Shown: piece after piece, positions 23,420 through 32,393 of the stretch
Layout of the letters: each line of letters opens with the position of its first letter
Position numbering within the stretch: the stretch's first letter is position 1
Source: Streptomyces sp. NBC_01198
Lineage (GTDB): Bacteria > Actinomycetota > Actinomycetes > Streptomycetales > Streptomycetaceae
Length of the DNA stretch: 64,000 nt
Reading direction: 5' to 3'
NCBI RefSeq assembly: GCF_036010485.1
Contig: NZ_CP108568.1
Location: 5,604,501-5,668,500, forward strand
Program-made: the position numbers and the translations under genes
Notes under the pieces: model-generated
Told to the model about the DNA's origin: nothing
Seen by the model: the letters and a program-made list of their open reading frames with translations, nothing else
Databases searched by the model: none

Positions 23420-24652
23420 ATGCCCTCCGTACTGCCCGACGGCGAACCCGTGCCCGAGGACGGCGCCCTGCCGCCGCAGGCGCTGGCCGCCGCCGCGGGC
23501 CGGCCGCTCGGCTTCTACCTGCACGTGCCCTACTGCGCCACCCGCTGCGGCTACTGCGACTTCAACACCTACACCGCGAGCGAGCTGCGCGGCTCGGGTG
23601 GCGCGCTGGCGTCCCGCGACAACTACGCCGACGTCCTGGTCGACGAGATCCGGCTGGCCAGGAAGGTGCTCGGGGACGACCCGCGCCAGGCGGCGACGGT
23701 CTTCGTCGGCGGCGGCACCCCCACCCTGCTGCCCGCCGCCGACCTGGTGCGGATGCTGGGAGCGATCCGGGACGAGTTCGGGCTCGCGGCGGACGCGGAG
23801 ATCACCACGGAGGCCAACCCGGAGTCGGTCGGCCCGGCCTATCTGGCCGAGCTGCGCGACGGCGGCTTCACCAGGATGTCCTTCGGGATGCAGAGCGCCC
23901 GGCAGCACGTCCTGCGGATCCTGGACCGCACCCATACCCCGGGGCGCCCCGAGGCATGCGTCGCCGAAGCCCGGGCAGCGGGTTTCGAGCACGTCAACCT
24001 CGACCTGATCTACGGCACCCCCGGCGAGTCCGACGACGACTGGCGCGCCTCGCTCGACGCGGCGATAGGCGCGGGCCCCGACCACGTGTCGGCCTACGCG
24101 CTGATCGTCGAGGAGGGTACGCAGCTGGCCCGGCGGATCCGCCGCGGCGAGGTGCCGATGACCGACGACGACGAGCACGCCGACCGCTACCTCATCGCCG
24201 ACGAGCGGCTGGCCGCGGCCGGCTTCGGCTGGTACGAGGTCTCCAACTGGGCCACCACCGAGGCGGGCAGGTGCCGCCACAACGAGCTGTACTGGACCGG
24301 GGCGGACTGGTGGGGCGCGGGTCCTGGCGCCCACAGCCACGTCGGCGGGGTGCGGTGGTGGAACGTCAAGCACCCCGGCGCCTACGCGCAGGCCCTCGCC
24401 GAGTCCCGCAGCCCAGGCGCTGGGCGCGAGGTGCTCGGGGACGAGGACCGCAGGGTCGAGCGGATCCTGCTTGAGCTGCGGCTGTCCGCGGGCTGCCCGC
24501 TGGACCTGCTGACCGGCGCGGGCGCCAGGGCCGCGGTCCGCGCGGTCGCCGAAGGCCTCCTGGAGCCCGCCGCGCACGCGGCCGGGCGTGCCGTGCTGAC
24601 CCGGCGCGGGCGGCTGCTTGCCGACGCGGTGGTCCGCGACCTCACCGACTGA
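23420..24652 (+). CDS. hemW: HemW-like radical SAM protein
   Basis: 410-residue radical SAM enzyme related to oxygen-independent coproporphyrinogen oxidase but of the HemW haem-chaperone type. The start at ATG 23420 (MPSVLPDGEP) follows GGGGG; GTG 23402 is an upstream alternative. Seen: HVPYCATRCGYCDFN with the CxxxCxxC cluster; FVGGGTPTLL; TTEANPESV; SFGMQSARQHVLRILDRTH; and VNLDLIYGTPGE. The first Cys follows Tyr as in HemW and CPDH. In streptomycetes hemW typically lies just before hrcA-dnaJ, as here. Confidence 0.93.
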   Translation: MPSVLPDGEPVPEDGALPPQALAAAAGRPLGFYLHVPYCATRCGYCDFNTYTASELRGSGGALASRDNYADVLVDEIRLARKVLGDDPRQAATVFVGGGTPTLLPAADLVRMLGAIRDEFGLAADAEITTEANPESVGPAYLAELRDGGFTRMSFGMQSARQHVLRILDRTHTPGRPEACVAEARAAGFEHVNLDLIYGTPGESDDDWRASLDAAIGAGPDHVSAYALIVEEGTQLARRIRRGEVPMTDDDEHADRYLIADERLAAAGFGWYEVSNWATTEAGRCRHNELYWTGADWWGAGPGAHSHVGGVRWWNVKHPGAYAQALAESRSPGAGREVLGDEDRRVERILLELRLSAGCPLDLLTGAGARAAVRAVAEGLLEPAAHAAGRAVLTRRGRLLADAVVRDLTD

Positions 24653-24667
24653 GCCGCGCCCCCGCCG

Positions 24668-25492
24668 TCAGGGCGCGGTCACGAAGTCGATCAGGTGCTC
24701 CACCGAGCCGAGCAGTTCTGCCTGCAGGTCCTTGTACGTCCGCACCGACGCCAGGATGCGCTGCCAGGCCTCGCCCGTGGACATGTCCCAGCCGAGCTCC
24801 CGGCACACCCCCGTCTTCCAGTCCTCGCCGCGCGGCACCCGCGGCCACCGGGCGATACCGACCGAGGCGGGCTTCACCGCCTCCCACACGTCGATGTAGG
24901 GGTGCCCGACGACCAGGACGTCCGCGCCGCTGACGGACGCGGCGATCCGCGACTCCTTGGAACCCGGCACCAGGTGGTCGACCAGCACGCCCAGCCGGGC
25001 GTCGGGGGCCGGGCCGAAGTCGGCCACGATCGCGGGCAGGTCGTCGACGCCCTCCAGATACTCCACGACGACGCCCTCGACCCGCAGGTCGTGGCCCCAC
25101 ACCCGTTCGACCAGTTCGGCGTCGTGCCGGCCCTCGACGTAGATCCGCCCGGCCCGTGCCACCCGCGCCTTGACGCCGGGCACCGCGACCGAGCCCGACG
25201 CGGACAGCAGCGGCCCGCGTGGCGCGGGCGCGGCCTGCGGGCGGACCAGCGTCACCGTACGGCCGTCGATCAGGAAGCCGCGGGGCACCATCGGGAAGAC
25301 CCGGTGCTTGCCGAAGCGGTCCTCCAGCGTGACCGTCAGCCCCTCCGCGGTCCTCTCGCAGCGCACCACCGCCCCGCAGAAGCCCGTCGCGGCCTCCTCG
25401 ACCACCAGGTCGGCCTCGGCCGCCACCTCGGGCGCCGGGGCGCTCCTCTTCCACGGCGGGGTCAGGTCGGGGTCGTAACTCCTGCTGCGCAT
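24668..25492 (-). CDS. DUF3097 family protein
   Basis: 274-residue actinobacterial conserved protein. ATG at 25492 gives MRSRSYDPDLTPPWKR, the characteristic N-terminus; the frame remains open upstream but without support. Seen: PPWKRSAPAP; GAVVRCERTAEGLTVTLEDR, then FGKHRVFPMVPRGFLIDG; VEGRHDAELVERVWGHDLR; and the highly conserved GHPYIDVWEAVKP. The middle segment (IYVEGRHDAELVE to VLVDHLVPGSKE) looks Toprim-like: a Glu early and Asp residues later. If so it may bind metal or nucleic acid. Function is not established. Confidence 0.9.
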   Translation of the reverse strand: MRSRSYDPDLTPPWKRSAPAPEVAAEADLVVEEAATGFCGAVVRCERTAEGLTVTLEDRFGKHRVFPMVPRGFLIDGRTVTLVRPQAAPAPRGPLLSASGSVAVPGVKARVARAGRIYVEGRHDAELVERVWGHDLRVEGVVVEYLEGVDDLPAIVADFGPAPDARLGVLVDHLVPGSKESRIAASVSGADVLVVGHPYIDVWEAVKPASVGIARWPRVPRGEDWKTGVCRELGWDMSTGEAWQRILASVRTYKDLQAELLGSVEHLIDFVTAP

Positions 25493-25550
25493 GGGGGCGA
25501 TCGTAACCAGCCGCCCCCGGCGCGGCCCAGGACACGCGGCGGACACGCCC

Positions 25551-26339
25551 TCAGGGCGCGGTCCCGAAGCGCTCTGCCAGCGCGTCCCGCTGCGCCCGCA
25601 GGAAACGCGCGTCGACCACGGCGCCGTGCCCGGGGACGTAGCGGCCCGTCTCGCCGCCCAGGGCGAGCAGCGCGTCCAGCGTGCCGGGCCAGTGCGCCGG
25701 GTCGGCGTCGTCGCCCGCCTGCGGCTCGCCCGACTCCTCGACCAGGTCGCCGCAGAAGACCACCGTCGGGTCGCTCGCGGTGGCGCCCGGCACGACCACC
25801 ACCAGGTCGTGGCCGGTGTGCCCGGTGCCGGGGTGCACCAGCCGCACCTGGCGCTCGCCCAGGTCGACCTCGGTCTCGCCGGTCACCTGACGGGTGGGCA
25901 GCACCAGCTCCGCCGCCGCCCGCGCCGCCTCGGCCGGGTCGGTGCCGTGCTCCACCGCGGACTCCCGCAGCACCTCCGGCTCCCGGCGCAGATAGCCCCC
26001 GAGCGAGCGCTCCCCGTAGACCTCGGCGCCGGGGAAGGCGGCGGTGCCGAAGACATGGTCGAAGTGACCGTGTGTGAGGACGATGTGCGTGACGGTGCGG
26101 CCGGTCAGCGCCTCGACCTGCCCGCGCAGCTCCTCGCCCTCCGGCAGCGTCGAGGCGGTGTCCACCAGCAGTACGCCGTCGGAACCGACCACCAGGCCGA
26201 TCGTCACATCGAGATGGGGCATCCTGCGCCGGGCGACCCCGGGAGCCAGTTGCTCCCAGACAGAACCACCCGTACCCGGATCCTCCGTGCTCTCCACAGA
26301 TTCCACGGGGGTGACGCTATCGCCGCCGCGGGGCCGCAC
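25551..26339 (-). CDS. MBL-fold metallo-hydrolase
   Basis: 262-residue metallo-beta-lactamase-fold hydrolase. GTG at 26339 has GGAGG seven bases upstream on its strand, which decides the start; GTG 26306 lacks a site. Seen: LTHGHFDHVFG (the HxHxDH zinc motif), HPGTGHTGHDLVVV with another zinc His, VFCGDLVEE for the bridging Asp, and YVPGHGAVV for the last His. All ligands are present, so it should be active. The substrate is unknown; the small size fits cyclase-, lactonase- or glyoxalase-II-like members. Confidence 0.88.
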   Translation of the reverse strand: MRPRGGDSVTPVESVESTEDPGTGGSVWEQLAPGVARRRMPHLDVTIGLVVGSDGVLLVDTASTLPEGEELRGQVEALTGRTVTHIVLTHGHFDHVFGTAAFPGAEVYGERSLGGYLRREPEVLRESAVEHGTDPAEAARAAAELVLPTRQVTGETEVDLGERQVRLVHPGTGHTGHDLVVVVPGATASDPTVVFCGDLVEESGEPQAGDDADPAHWPGTLDALLALGGETGRYVPGHGAVVDARFLRAQRDALAERFGTAP

Positions 26340-26417
26340 GCCGCCACCTCCGCGTACCCGGTGTGCCGCACCCTTGCCCAGCCCTTGCCGCCTCGCCGTA
26401 CACTTGCTGCGGGATGG

Positions 26418-26444
26418 CTGGCACTCGAAACGGCGGAGTGCCAG
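26418..26444 (+). promoter_or_regulatory. CIRCE operator of hrcA-dnaJ
   Basis: CTGGCACTC-N9-GAGTGCCAG is a perfect 9-9-9 inverted repeat, the actinobacterial form of the HrcA-binding CIRCE element. It lies 29 bases before the hrcA start. TACACT at 26399-26404 is a likely -10 box, 13 bases upstream, so repressor binding would block initiation. It implies autoregulated heat-shock control of hrcA-dnaJ. Confidence 0.93.
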
Positions 26445-26473
26445 GTCACGGATGTCACGGCTGGAGGTGCGCG

Positions 26474-27490
26474 ATGCTGAGCGAACGCAGACTCGAAGTC
26501 CTGCGTGCCATCGTCCAGGACTACGTCGGCACCGAGGAGCCGGTCGGCTCGAAGGCCCTCACCGAGCGTCACCGGCTCGGCGTGTCGCCGGCCACCGTGC
26601 GGAACGACATGGCGGTCCTGGAGGACGAGGGCTACATCGCGCAGCCGCACACCAGCGCGGGCCGGATCCCCACCGACAAGGGCTACCGGCTGTTCGTCGA
26701 CAAGATGGCCGGCGTCAAGCCGCTGTCGTCCGCCGAGCGCCGGGCCATCCAGAACTTCCTGGACGGCGCGGTCGACCTCGACGACGTCGTCGCCAGGACC
26801 GTACGGCTGCTCGCCCAGCTCACCCGGCAGGTCGCGGTGGTGCAGTATCCGTCGCTGACCCGGTCGTCGGTACGGCACGTGGAACTGCTCGCGCTCGCGC
26901 CGGCCCGCATCATGCTGGTGCTGATCACCGACACCGGACGGGTCGAGCAGCGGCTGATCGACTGCCAGGCCCCGGTCGGCGAGACGGTTCTCGCCGACCT
27001 GCGCGCCCGGCTCAACAGCCGGGTCGTCGGCCGCCGCTTCTCCGACGTGCCGCCGCTGGTCCAGGACCTGCCGGAGAGCTTCGACCCCGACGACCGGCCC
27101 GCGGTCGCGGGAGTCCTCGCCACCCTGCTGGAAACGCTGGTGGAGCAGACCGAGGAGCGCATCATGCTCGGCGGCGCGGCCAACCTGACGAGGTTCAACC
27201 ACGACTTCCCGCTGACGATCAGGCCGGTCCTCGAAGCACTGGAGGAGCAGATGGTCCTCCTCAAACTGCTCGGCGAGGCAACCGACTCCGCCATGACCGT
27301 GCGGATCGGGCATGAGAATTTTCACGAGGGCCTCAACTCCACGTCCGTGGTGGCCGTCGGCTACGGTTCGGGCGACGAGGCAGTCGCCAAACTCGGCGTG
27401 GTCGGCCCGACCCGCATGGACTACCCCGGAACGATGGGAGCGGTACGCGCAGTGGCACGTTACGTCGGACAGATCCTGGCGGAGTCGTAA
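26474..27490 (+). CDS. hrcA: Heat-inducible transcription repressor HrcA
   Basis: 338-residue repressor of class I heat-shock genes that binds CIRCE. The start at ATG 26474 (MLSERRLEVLRAIVQDYVGT) has GGAGG at 26463. The N-terminal winged helix carries EEPVGSKALTERHRLGVSPATVRNDMAVLEDEG and PHTSAGRIPTDKGYR, both signature blocks. The dimerisation/GAF-like part has EERIMLGGAANL, and the end GPTRMDYPGTMGAVRAVARY is diagnostic. The stop is immediately followed by the dnaJ start with no gap. The operator is the CIRCE just upstream. Confidence 0.97.
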   Translation: MLSERRLEVLRAIVQDYVGTEEPVGSKALTERHRLGVSPATVRNDMAVLEDEGYIAQPHTSAGRIPTDKGYRLFVDKMAGVKPLSSAERRAIQNFLDGAVDLDDVVARTVRLLAQLTRQVAVVQYPSLTRSSVRHVELLALAPARIMLVLITDTGRVEQRLIDCQAPVGETVLADLRARLNSRVVGRRFSDVPPLVQDLPESFDPDDRPAVAGVLATLLETLVEQTEERIMLGGAANLTRFNHDFPLTIRPVLEALEEQMVLLKLLGEATDSAMTVRIGHENFHEGLNSTSVVAVGYGSGDEAVAKLGVVGPTRMDYPGTMGAVRAVARYVGQILAES

Positions 27491-28627
27491 GTGGCCACGG
27501 ACTACTACGCCGTACTGGGCGTACGCCGCGACGCAGGTCCGGACGAGATCAAGAAGGCATTCCGCCGTCTCGCCCGGGAGTTGCACCCTGACGTCAATCC
27601 CGACCCCAAGACGCAGGAGCGGTTCAAGGAGATCAACGCCGCCTACGAGGTGCTCTCCGACCCGCAGAAGAAGCAGGTCTACGACCTCGGCGGCGACCCG
27701 CTGTCCGCCGCGGGCGGCGCGGGAGCCGGTGCAGGCTTCGGCCAGGGCTTCGGGAACTTCAGCGACATCATGGACGCCTTCTTCGGGCAGTCGCAGCAGC
27801 GCGGGCCGCGCTCGCGCACCCGGCGCGGCCAGGACGCCATGATCCGGCTGGAGATCGACCTCGAAGAGGCCGCCTTCGGCACCACCAAGGACATCCAGGT
27901 CGACACCGCGGTGACCTGCGGGACCTGCAACGGCGAAGGGGCCGCGCCCGGCACCTCCGCGCAGACCTGCGACATGTGCCGCGGCCGCGGCGAGGTGTCC
28001 CAGGTCACCCGCTCCTTCCTCGGCCAGGTCATGACCTCGCGGCCCTGCCCGCAGTGCCAGGGCTTCGGCACGGTCGTGCCCACGCCGTGCCCGGAGTGCG
28101 CCGGCGACGGTCGGGTCAGGTCCCGCCGCACGCTGACCGTCAAGATCCCCGCGGGCGTCGACAACGGCACCCGCATCCAGCTGGCCGGCGAGGGCGAGGT
28201 CGGCCCGGGCGGCGGCCCCGCGGGCGACCTCTACGTCGAGATCCGCGAGGTTCCGCACCTGGTCTTCCAGCGCCGCGGCGACGACCTGCACTGCACGGTC
28301 ACCATCCCGATGACCGCGGCGGCGCTCGGCACGAAGTGCCCGCTGGAGACGCTCGACGGCCTGGAGGAGATCGACATCCGGCCCGGCACGCAGTCCGGCC
28401 AGTCGATCCCGCTCCACCAGCGCGGTATCACCCACCTGCGCGGCGGCGGCCGCGGCGACCTCGTCGTCCACGTCGAGGTCGTGACCCCGCACAAGCTCGA
28501 CGCGGACCAGGAGGACCTGATGCGGCGCCTGGCCAAACTCCGCGGCGAAGAACGCCCCACGGGCCAGTTCGCCCCGGGCCAGCAGGGCCTCTTCTCCCGC
28601 CTGAAGGACGCCTTCAACGGCCGCTGA
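27491..28627 (+). CDS. dnaJ: Molecular chaperone DnaJ (second-type, HrcA-linked)
   Basis: 378-residue Hsp40 co-chaperone stimulating DnaK ATPase. GTG start directly after the hrcA stop, so they form one CIRCE-controlled operon. Seen: the J domain (residues 4-68) with HPD in ARELHPDVNP; a Gly-rich linker with GAGAGFGQGFG and DIMDAFFG; four CxxCxGxG-type zinc repeats (CGTCNGEG, CDMCRGRG, CPQCQGFG, CPECAGDG); then C-terminal substrate-binding domains. It corresponds to the HrcA-dependent dnaJ2 of streptomycetes as opposed to the dnaK-grpE-linked copy. Confidence 0.96.
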   Translation: MATDYYAVLGVRRDAGPDEIKKAFRRLARELHPDVNPDPKTQERFKEINAAYEVLSDPQKKQVYDLGGDPLSAAGGAGAGAGFGQGFGNFSDIMDAFFGQSQQRGPRSRTRRGQDAMIRLEIDLEEAAFGTTKDIQVDTAVTCGTCNGEGAAPGTSAQTCDMCRGRGEVSQVTRSFLGQVMTSRPCPQCQGFGTVVPTPCPECAGDGRVRSRRTLTVKIPAGVDNGTRIQLAGEGEVGPGGGPAGDLYVEIREVPHLVFQRRGDDLHCTVTIPMTAAALGTKCPLETLDGLEEIDIRPGTQSGQSIPLHQRGITHLRGGGRGDLVVHVEVVTPHKLDADQEDLMRRLAKLRGEERPTGQFAPGQQGLFSRLKDAFNGR

Positions 28628-28989
28628 CCCGCGGCCGCGCCATCCCCCGGGCATCCCCCGGGCACGGGGGTCGTGCGTTCCCCCTGCGGCGGGCGGCACC
28701 GTCCGCTGCCGCGGGGGTGCTGCGGTTCCGCTGCGGCAGGGGCGACCCCCTGGGGGCGCGGGGAACTGCGCGCTCAGCCACTCACCGGCCGGTGGTCCGG
28801 CTGCGACAGAGACTGCCCCTTCGGGGTCGGTGACGACCCGCACCCCGGTGCGGGCTGGTCGCGCCGTTCCCCGCGCCCCTGATGGCGTGCCCTCGCGGCA
28901 GGGGAGGGCCCGGAGGGGCAACCGTGGCACCGGGCGGGAGGCCGGGGGCGGCCTGAGCCCGCGCGGCAAGCGCATGGCAGGCTAGGCCC
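28628..28989. repeat. Gene-free region with an inverted pair of dispersed repeats
   Basis: No credible gene lies in these 362 bases. A direct copy of the repeat core (28753-28772) and an inverted copy (28860-28879) face each other about 90 bases apart. Between them are small stem-loops: ACCGGCCGGT, CCCCTTCGGGG and CGCACCCCGGTGCG. The unit CTCAGCCA...CACCGGCCGGTGGTCCGG after the core recurs at 35771. The transcript of this block could form a large structured terminator behind dnaJ. Confidence 0.75.
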
Positions 28990-30051
28990 ATGTCCGCGCC
29001 CAGTCTCACGTCCTTCTCGGCGTACCCGATCGTGCAGGCCCCGATGGCCGGCGGCGGATCCAACCCGCGGCTGGCCACGGCGGTGGCGGCGGCCGGCGGG
29101 CTGGGGTTCCTGGCGGCCGGGTACAAGACGCCCGAGGCGATGTACGAGGAGATCCGGCAGCTCCGCGACCAGAGCACGCACCCCTTCGGGGTGAATCTGT
29201 TCATGCCGCAGGTCAGGGCCACCGACCCGTCCGCCGTGGCGGTGTACGCCGAACAGCTCGCCGGCGAGGAGTCCTGGTACGGGACACCGCTGGGCGACCC
29301 GGACGCCGGCACGGACGACGCGTACGACGCCAAGGTCGCGATCCTCCTGGAAGACCCCGTGCCGATGGTGAGCTTCACCTTCGGCTGCCCCTCCCAGGCG
29401 GTGGTCGAGTCGTTCCGCAAGGCCGGTACGTACACGGTGGTGACCGCCACCTCGGTCCAGGAGGCGCTGTCCGCGCAATGGGCCGGCGCCGACGCGGTGT
29501 GCGTGCAGGGTGTGGAGGCCGGCGGCCACCAGGGCACCCACCGGGACGACCTGCAGCTCGACCACTCGGGCACCGGCCTGCTCGCGCTGCTGCCGCAGGT
29601 CCGCGAGGCGGTGCAGTTGCCGCTGATCGCGGCCGGCGGCCTGATGCGCGGCGGCCAGATCGCCGCGGTGCTGGCGGCGGGCGCGGACGCGGCGCAGCTC
29701 GGTACGGCGTTCCTGGTCTGCCCCGAGTCCGGTGCGGACCCGCTGCACAAGCGGGCGATCACCGATCCGGTCTTCACCCGCACCGAGCTGACCAGGGCCT
29801 TCTCCGGGCGCCCGGCCCGTACGCTGGTCAACCGCTTCGTGCGCGAGCACGGACCTTACGCACCGCCCGGCTACCCGCAGATACACCATCTGACCTCGCC
29901 GCTGCGCAAGGCGGCCGCCGCCGCGGGCGACCCGCAGGCCATGTCGCTGTGGGCCGGACAGGGCCACCGGCTGGCCCGCGAGGTGTCCGCCGGGCACCTG
30001 ATGGAACTGCTCGTCGAGGAACTGCACGCTGCCCGGGAGGCCGGGACATGA
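28990..30051 (+). CDS. Nitronate monooxygenase (2-nitropropane dioxygenase family)
   Basis: 353-residue FMN-dependent TIM-barrel oxidase that detoxifies alkyl nitronates such as propionate-3-nitronate. ATG at 28990. Seen: YPIVQAPMAGG at the N-terminus with the FMN-contact region; GGLGFLAAGYK; GVNLFMP; VSFTFGCPS; VQGVEAGGHQGTH containing the catalytic-type His; IAAGGLMRGGQIAAVLAAGA with the phosphate-binding Gly run; and LGTAFLVCPES. It overlaps rsmE by the ATGA junction, so the two are co-translated despite unrelated roles. Confidence 0.93.
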   Translation: MSAPSLTSFSAYPIVQAPMAGGGSNPRLATAVAAAGGLGFLAAGYKTPEAMYEEIRQLRDQSTHPFGVNLFMPQVRATDPSAVAVYAEQLAGEESWYGTPLGDPDAGTDDAYDAKVAILLEDPVPMVSFTFGCPSQAVVESFRKAGTYTVVTATSVQEALSAQWAGADAVCVQGVEAGGHQGTHRDDLQLDHSGTGLLALLPQVREAVQLPLIAAGGLMRGGQIAAVLAAGADAAQLGTAFLVCPESGADPLHKRAITDPVFTRTELTRAFSGRPARTLVNRFVREHGPYAPPGYPQIHHLTSPLRKAAAAAGDPQAMSLWAGQGHRLAREVSAGHLMELLVEELHAAREAGT

Positions 30052-30791
30052 CGGCACCGGTCTTCCTGGTCGAGCCCGCGGTGCTGGACGGCTCGCCCTC
30101 CCGGATCACCCTGGACGGCCCGGAGGGGCGCCACGCGGTGACCGTACGCCGGCTGCAGCCCGGCGAGGAGGTCGTCCTGACCGACGGGGCCGGGCGCGGC
30201 GCGTACGGCGTCGTCGCGGCGGCCCGCGGCAAGGACGAGCTCGACGTCGACGTCGAGGGCGTCCGGGAGGAGGACGAGCCCTCCCCCCGGATCACCGTCG
30301 TGCAGGCCCTGCCCAAGGGGGACCGCGGCGAGCTCGCCGTCGAGACGATGACGGAGGCCGGGGTCGACGCGATCGTGCCGTGGGCGGCGGGGCGCTGCGT
30401 GACGCAATGGCGTGGCGAGCGTGGCGCCAAGTCGCTGGCGAAGTGGCGCGCCACCGCCCGGGAGGCGGCCAAGCAGGCGCGGCGCCTGCGGTTCCCCTCG
30501 GTCGGTGAGCTCATGACGACCCGCCAGGTCGCCGCACTGCTCGGCGCGGCGGATTTCGCGGGCGTCCTGCACGAGGAGGGCGCCGTGCCGCTGGCCACGG
30601 CGCCGCTGCCGTCCTCCGGGTCGGTGGTCCTGGTCGTCGGCCCCGAGGGCGGGGTGTCCCCGGACGAACTTGCGGCTTTCGCCACTGCGGGTGCGGGGGC
30701 GTATCGGCTGGGGCCGACAGTCCTGCGCACCTCCACGGCGGGCGTGGCTGCCACATCCCTCCTCCTCACCCGCACCCACCGCTGGTCCTGA
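30048..30791 (+). CDS. rsmE: 16S rRNA m3U1498 methyltransferase
   Basis: 247-residue SPOUT methyltransferase modifying U1498 in the decoding region. The start at ATG 30048 overlaps the preceding stop. Seen: an N-terminal PUA-like domain with PEGRHAVTVRRLQPGE; TVVQALPKGDRGELAVETMTEAGVD; RWRATAREAAKQARRLR-type basic helix; and the C-terminal trefoil knot with VLVVGPEGGVSPDEL and RLGPTVLRTSTAGVAA for SAM binding. Neighbours in the hrcA-dnaJ-rsmE order are common in actinobacteria. Confidence 0.96.
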   Translation: MTAPVFLVEPAVLDGSPSRITLDGPEGRHAVTVRRLQPGEEVVLTDGAGRGAYGVVAAARGKDELDVDVEGVREEDEPSPRITVVQALPKGDRGELAVETMTEAGVDAIVPWAAGRCVTQWRGERGAKSLAKWRATAREAAKQARRLRFPSVGELMTTRQVAALLGAADFAGVLHEEGAVPLATAPLPSSGSVVLVVGPEGGVSPDELAAFATAGAGAYRLGPTVLRTSTAGVAATSLLLTRTHRWS

Positions 30792-30894
30792 CCCCGGCCC
30801 CTACCCCGAGCTGACGCCCGCCCCCCGGTGGCCCGTCTCCACCAGAAACAGCCACGACGCGGGGAGAGCAGCGCAGCCACCGCAGGTGGCACCC

Positions 30895-30930
30895 CCTGAC
30901 GGGCGCGGGGAACCAGTGGGCGGCGCGCCC
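30895..30930 (+). repeat. Partial copy of the dispersed repeat
   Basis: CCCTGACGGGCGCGGGGAAC resembles the first 15 bases of the core found at 12983, 28753 and 35751; the second half diverges. It lies in the 148-base gap between the converging rsmE and hydrolase genes. Confidence 0.55.
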
Positions 30931-30939
30931 CAATACCCG

Positions 30940-31776
30940 CTACGGCTCCGCCAGAAATTGCGTGAACGCTGAATTCAGCTCGTCCCCGTGCGTCCACGGA
31001 ACATCGTGCGGCCCGCCCTCGATCTCCACGTAGCGGCAGTCCGCGATGAGCGCCGGCAGCCGCCGCCCGGTCGCGGCGATGGGGAGGATCCGATCCTCCG
31101 TCCCCTGCACCACCAGCGTGGGCACGTCGTTGCGTGTCACGTCGTGCCGGAAGTCCGCCAGCCACGCGGACACGGAGGCCAGCGTGGCCAGCGGGGACGC
31201 GCCGGCCGCGATGTTCCACTGCGATTGCCAGGCCTCCTGGCTGATGCGGCCGCCGCCGAGCTTGTCGACGTTGTTGAAGTCGTCGAGGAAGGCCTTCAGG
31301 AACGCCGGCCGGTCGGCGACGATCGCGTCCTTGAGGCCGTCGAAGACGGCCCGCTCGACGCCGTCGGGATTGTCGTCGGTGCGGAGCAGGAACGGCGGGA
31401 TCGGGCTGAAGAGCGCGGCCTTGGCGACCCGCTCGGAACCGTAGCTGCCGAGGTAGCGGGTGACCTCGCCGGTGCCCATCGAGAAGCCGGCCAGGACCGT
31501 GTCGCGCAGGTCGAGCGTGTCCATCAGGACCTTGAGGTCGGTGGCGAAGGTGTCGTAGTCGTAGCCGGCCGACGGTCGGCTCGACCGGCCGAAGCCGCGC
31601 CGGTCGTAGGTGATCACGCGGTGTCCGGCCTTGAGCAGGACGGGGATCTGCCGCTCCCAGGAGGCGCCGTCGAGGGGGAAGCCGTGGATGAGCACGATCG
31701 GCTGCCCTTCGCCGTGGTCCTCGTAGTACAGCTCGACGGTGGTCGAGTTCTCGCTGCCGACCGTGATGCGGCCCAT
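30940..31776 (-). CDS. Alpha/beta hydrolase, cofactor-free haloperoxidase/esterase type
   Basis: 278-residue serine hydrolase. ATG at 31776 is preceded by GGAGG on its strand and gives MGRITVGSENSTTVELYYED; longer upstream frames are rejected. Seen: HGFPLDGASW (oxyanion hole with the Trp typical of non-haem chloroperoxidases), GFSMGTGEV (nucleophile Ser), VVQGTEDRILP (acid Asp) and GGPHDVPWTH (catalytic His). The GYDYDTFATDLKVLMD stretch is characteristic of perhydrolase/bromoperoxidase BPO-A-like enzymes. It may act as an esterase in the cell. Confidence 0.9.
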   Translation of the reverse strand: MGRITVGSENSTTVELYYEDHGEGQPIVLIHGFPLDGASWERQIPVLLKAGHRVITYDRRGFGRSSRPSAGYDYDTFATDLKVLMDTLDLRDTVLAGFSMGTGEVTRYLGSYGSERVAKAALFSPIPPFLLRTDDNPDGVERAVFDGLKDAIVADRPAFLKAFLDDFNNVDKLGGGRISQEAWQSQWNIAAGASPLATLASVSAWLADFRHDVTRNDVPTLVVQGTEDRILPIAATGRRLPALIADCRYVEIEGGPHDVPWTHGDELNSAFTQFLAEP

Positions 31777-31984
31777 GGGTGCCTCCGTGCGCAAGGGCGG
31801 GGGGTTCCTTCCACCGGAACCCGCGGTCGCGGTGATCGCATCTTGCGCGGACCACTGGGTGAGACGCCGCCCGCGTACTGAGACGTCGGCCGGCGGGGGC
31901 GCACGTAGCGGATGCCGGCCGGTCCCGTAAGGGTGCGAACCGGCCGTGTGGGGGATGGACCGGCGGGCGGCGGCACAGGACCGT

Positions 31985-32374
31985 ATGAGGATGGGAAAGA
32001 CCAGGAGGAATTGGGCGGTTGGGGCGCTGCTGGCGGCCGCGTCGGTGGCTGCGGTGGCGTGCGAGCCGGCGGACGGGCTGGCCAGCAGTGCGGTGTCGGC
32101 GACGACGGACCGGTTGGCGACGCGCGCGCTGAAGGCCGACGACGTGCCGGTGCAGTGGCTGTCGTGCAGCGCCGTGACGGGGACGAGGCAGGCGTCGGTG
32201 GACTGCGTGGGGCGTACGGACGACCAGCGGAAGATCTCGGTGCGTGGCAGGGTGACCGAGCAGCTGGACGACACCTGCGTACGCGGCCGGCTGACCGCGA
32301 CCGTCGGCGCGCGCGAGGTCTTCGACGTCGGGGGGCTCGGGAACTGCGGAAAGCGGACTCCGGCGAGGAGTTGA
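31985..32374 (+). CDS. Putative small lipoprotein
   Basis: 129 residues. ATG 31985 (MRMGKTRRNWAVG) has AGGA four bases upstream; ATG 31991 is possible. A signal peptide with basic n-region, hydrophobic AVGALLAAASVAAVAC and a lipobox-like VAAVAC points to lipid attachment at Cys around residue 24. The mature part has four more Cys (WLSCS, VDCVG, DTCVR, GNCGK), enough for two disulfides. No known domain recognised. It ends 19 bases before the tricorn gene and may be co-transcribed with it. Confidence 0.75.
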   Translation: MRMGKTRRNWAVGALLAAASVAAVACEPADGLASSAVSATTDRLATRALKADDVPVQWLSCSAVTGTRQASVDCVGRTDDQRKISVRGRVTEQLDDTCVRGRLTATVGAREVFDVGGLGNCGKRTPARS

Positions 32375-32393
32375 TCGAAGTTAGGGTGGCCTG

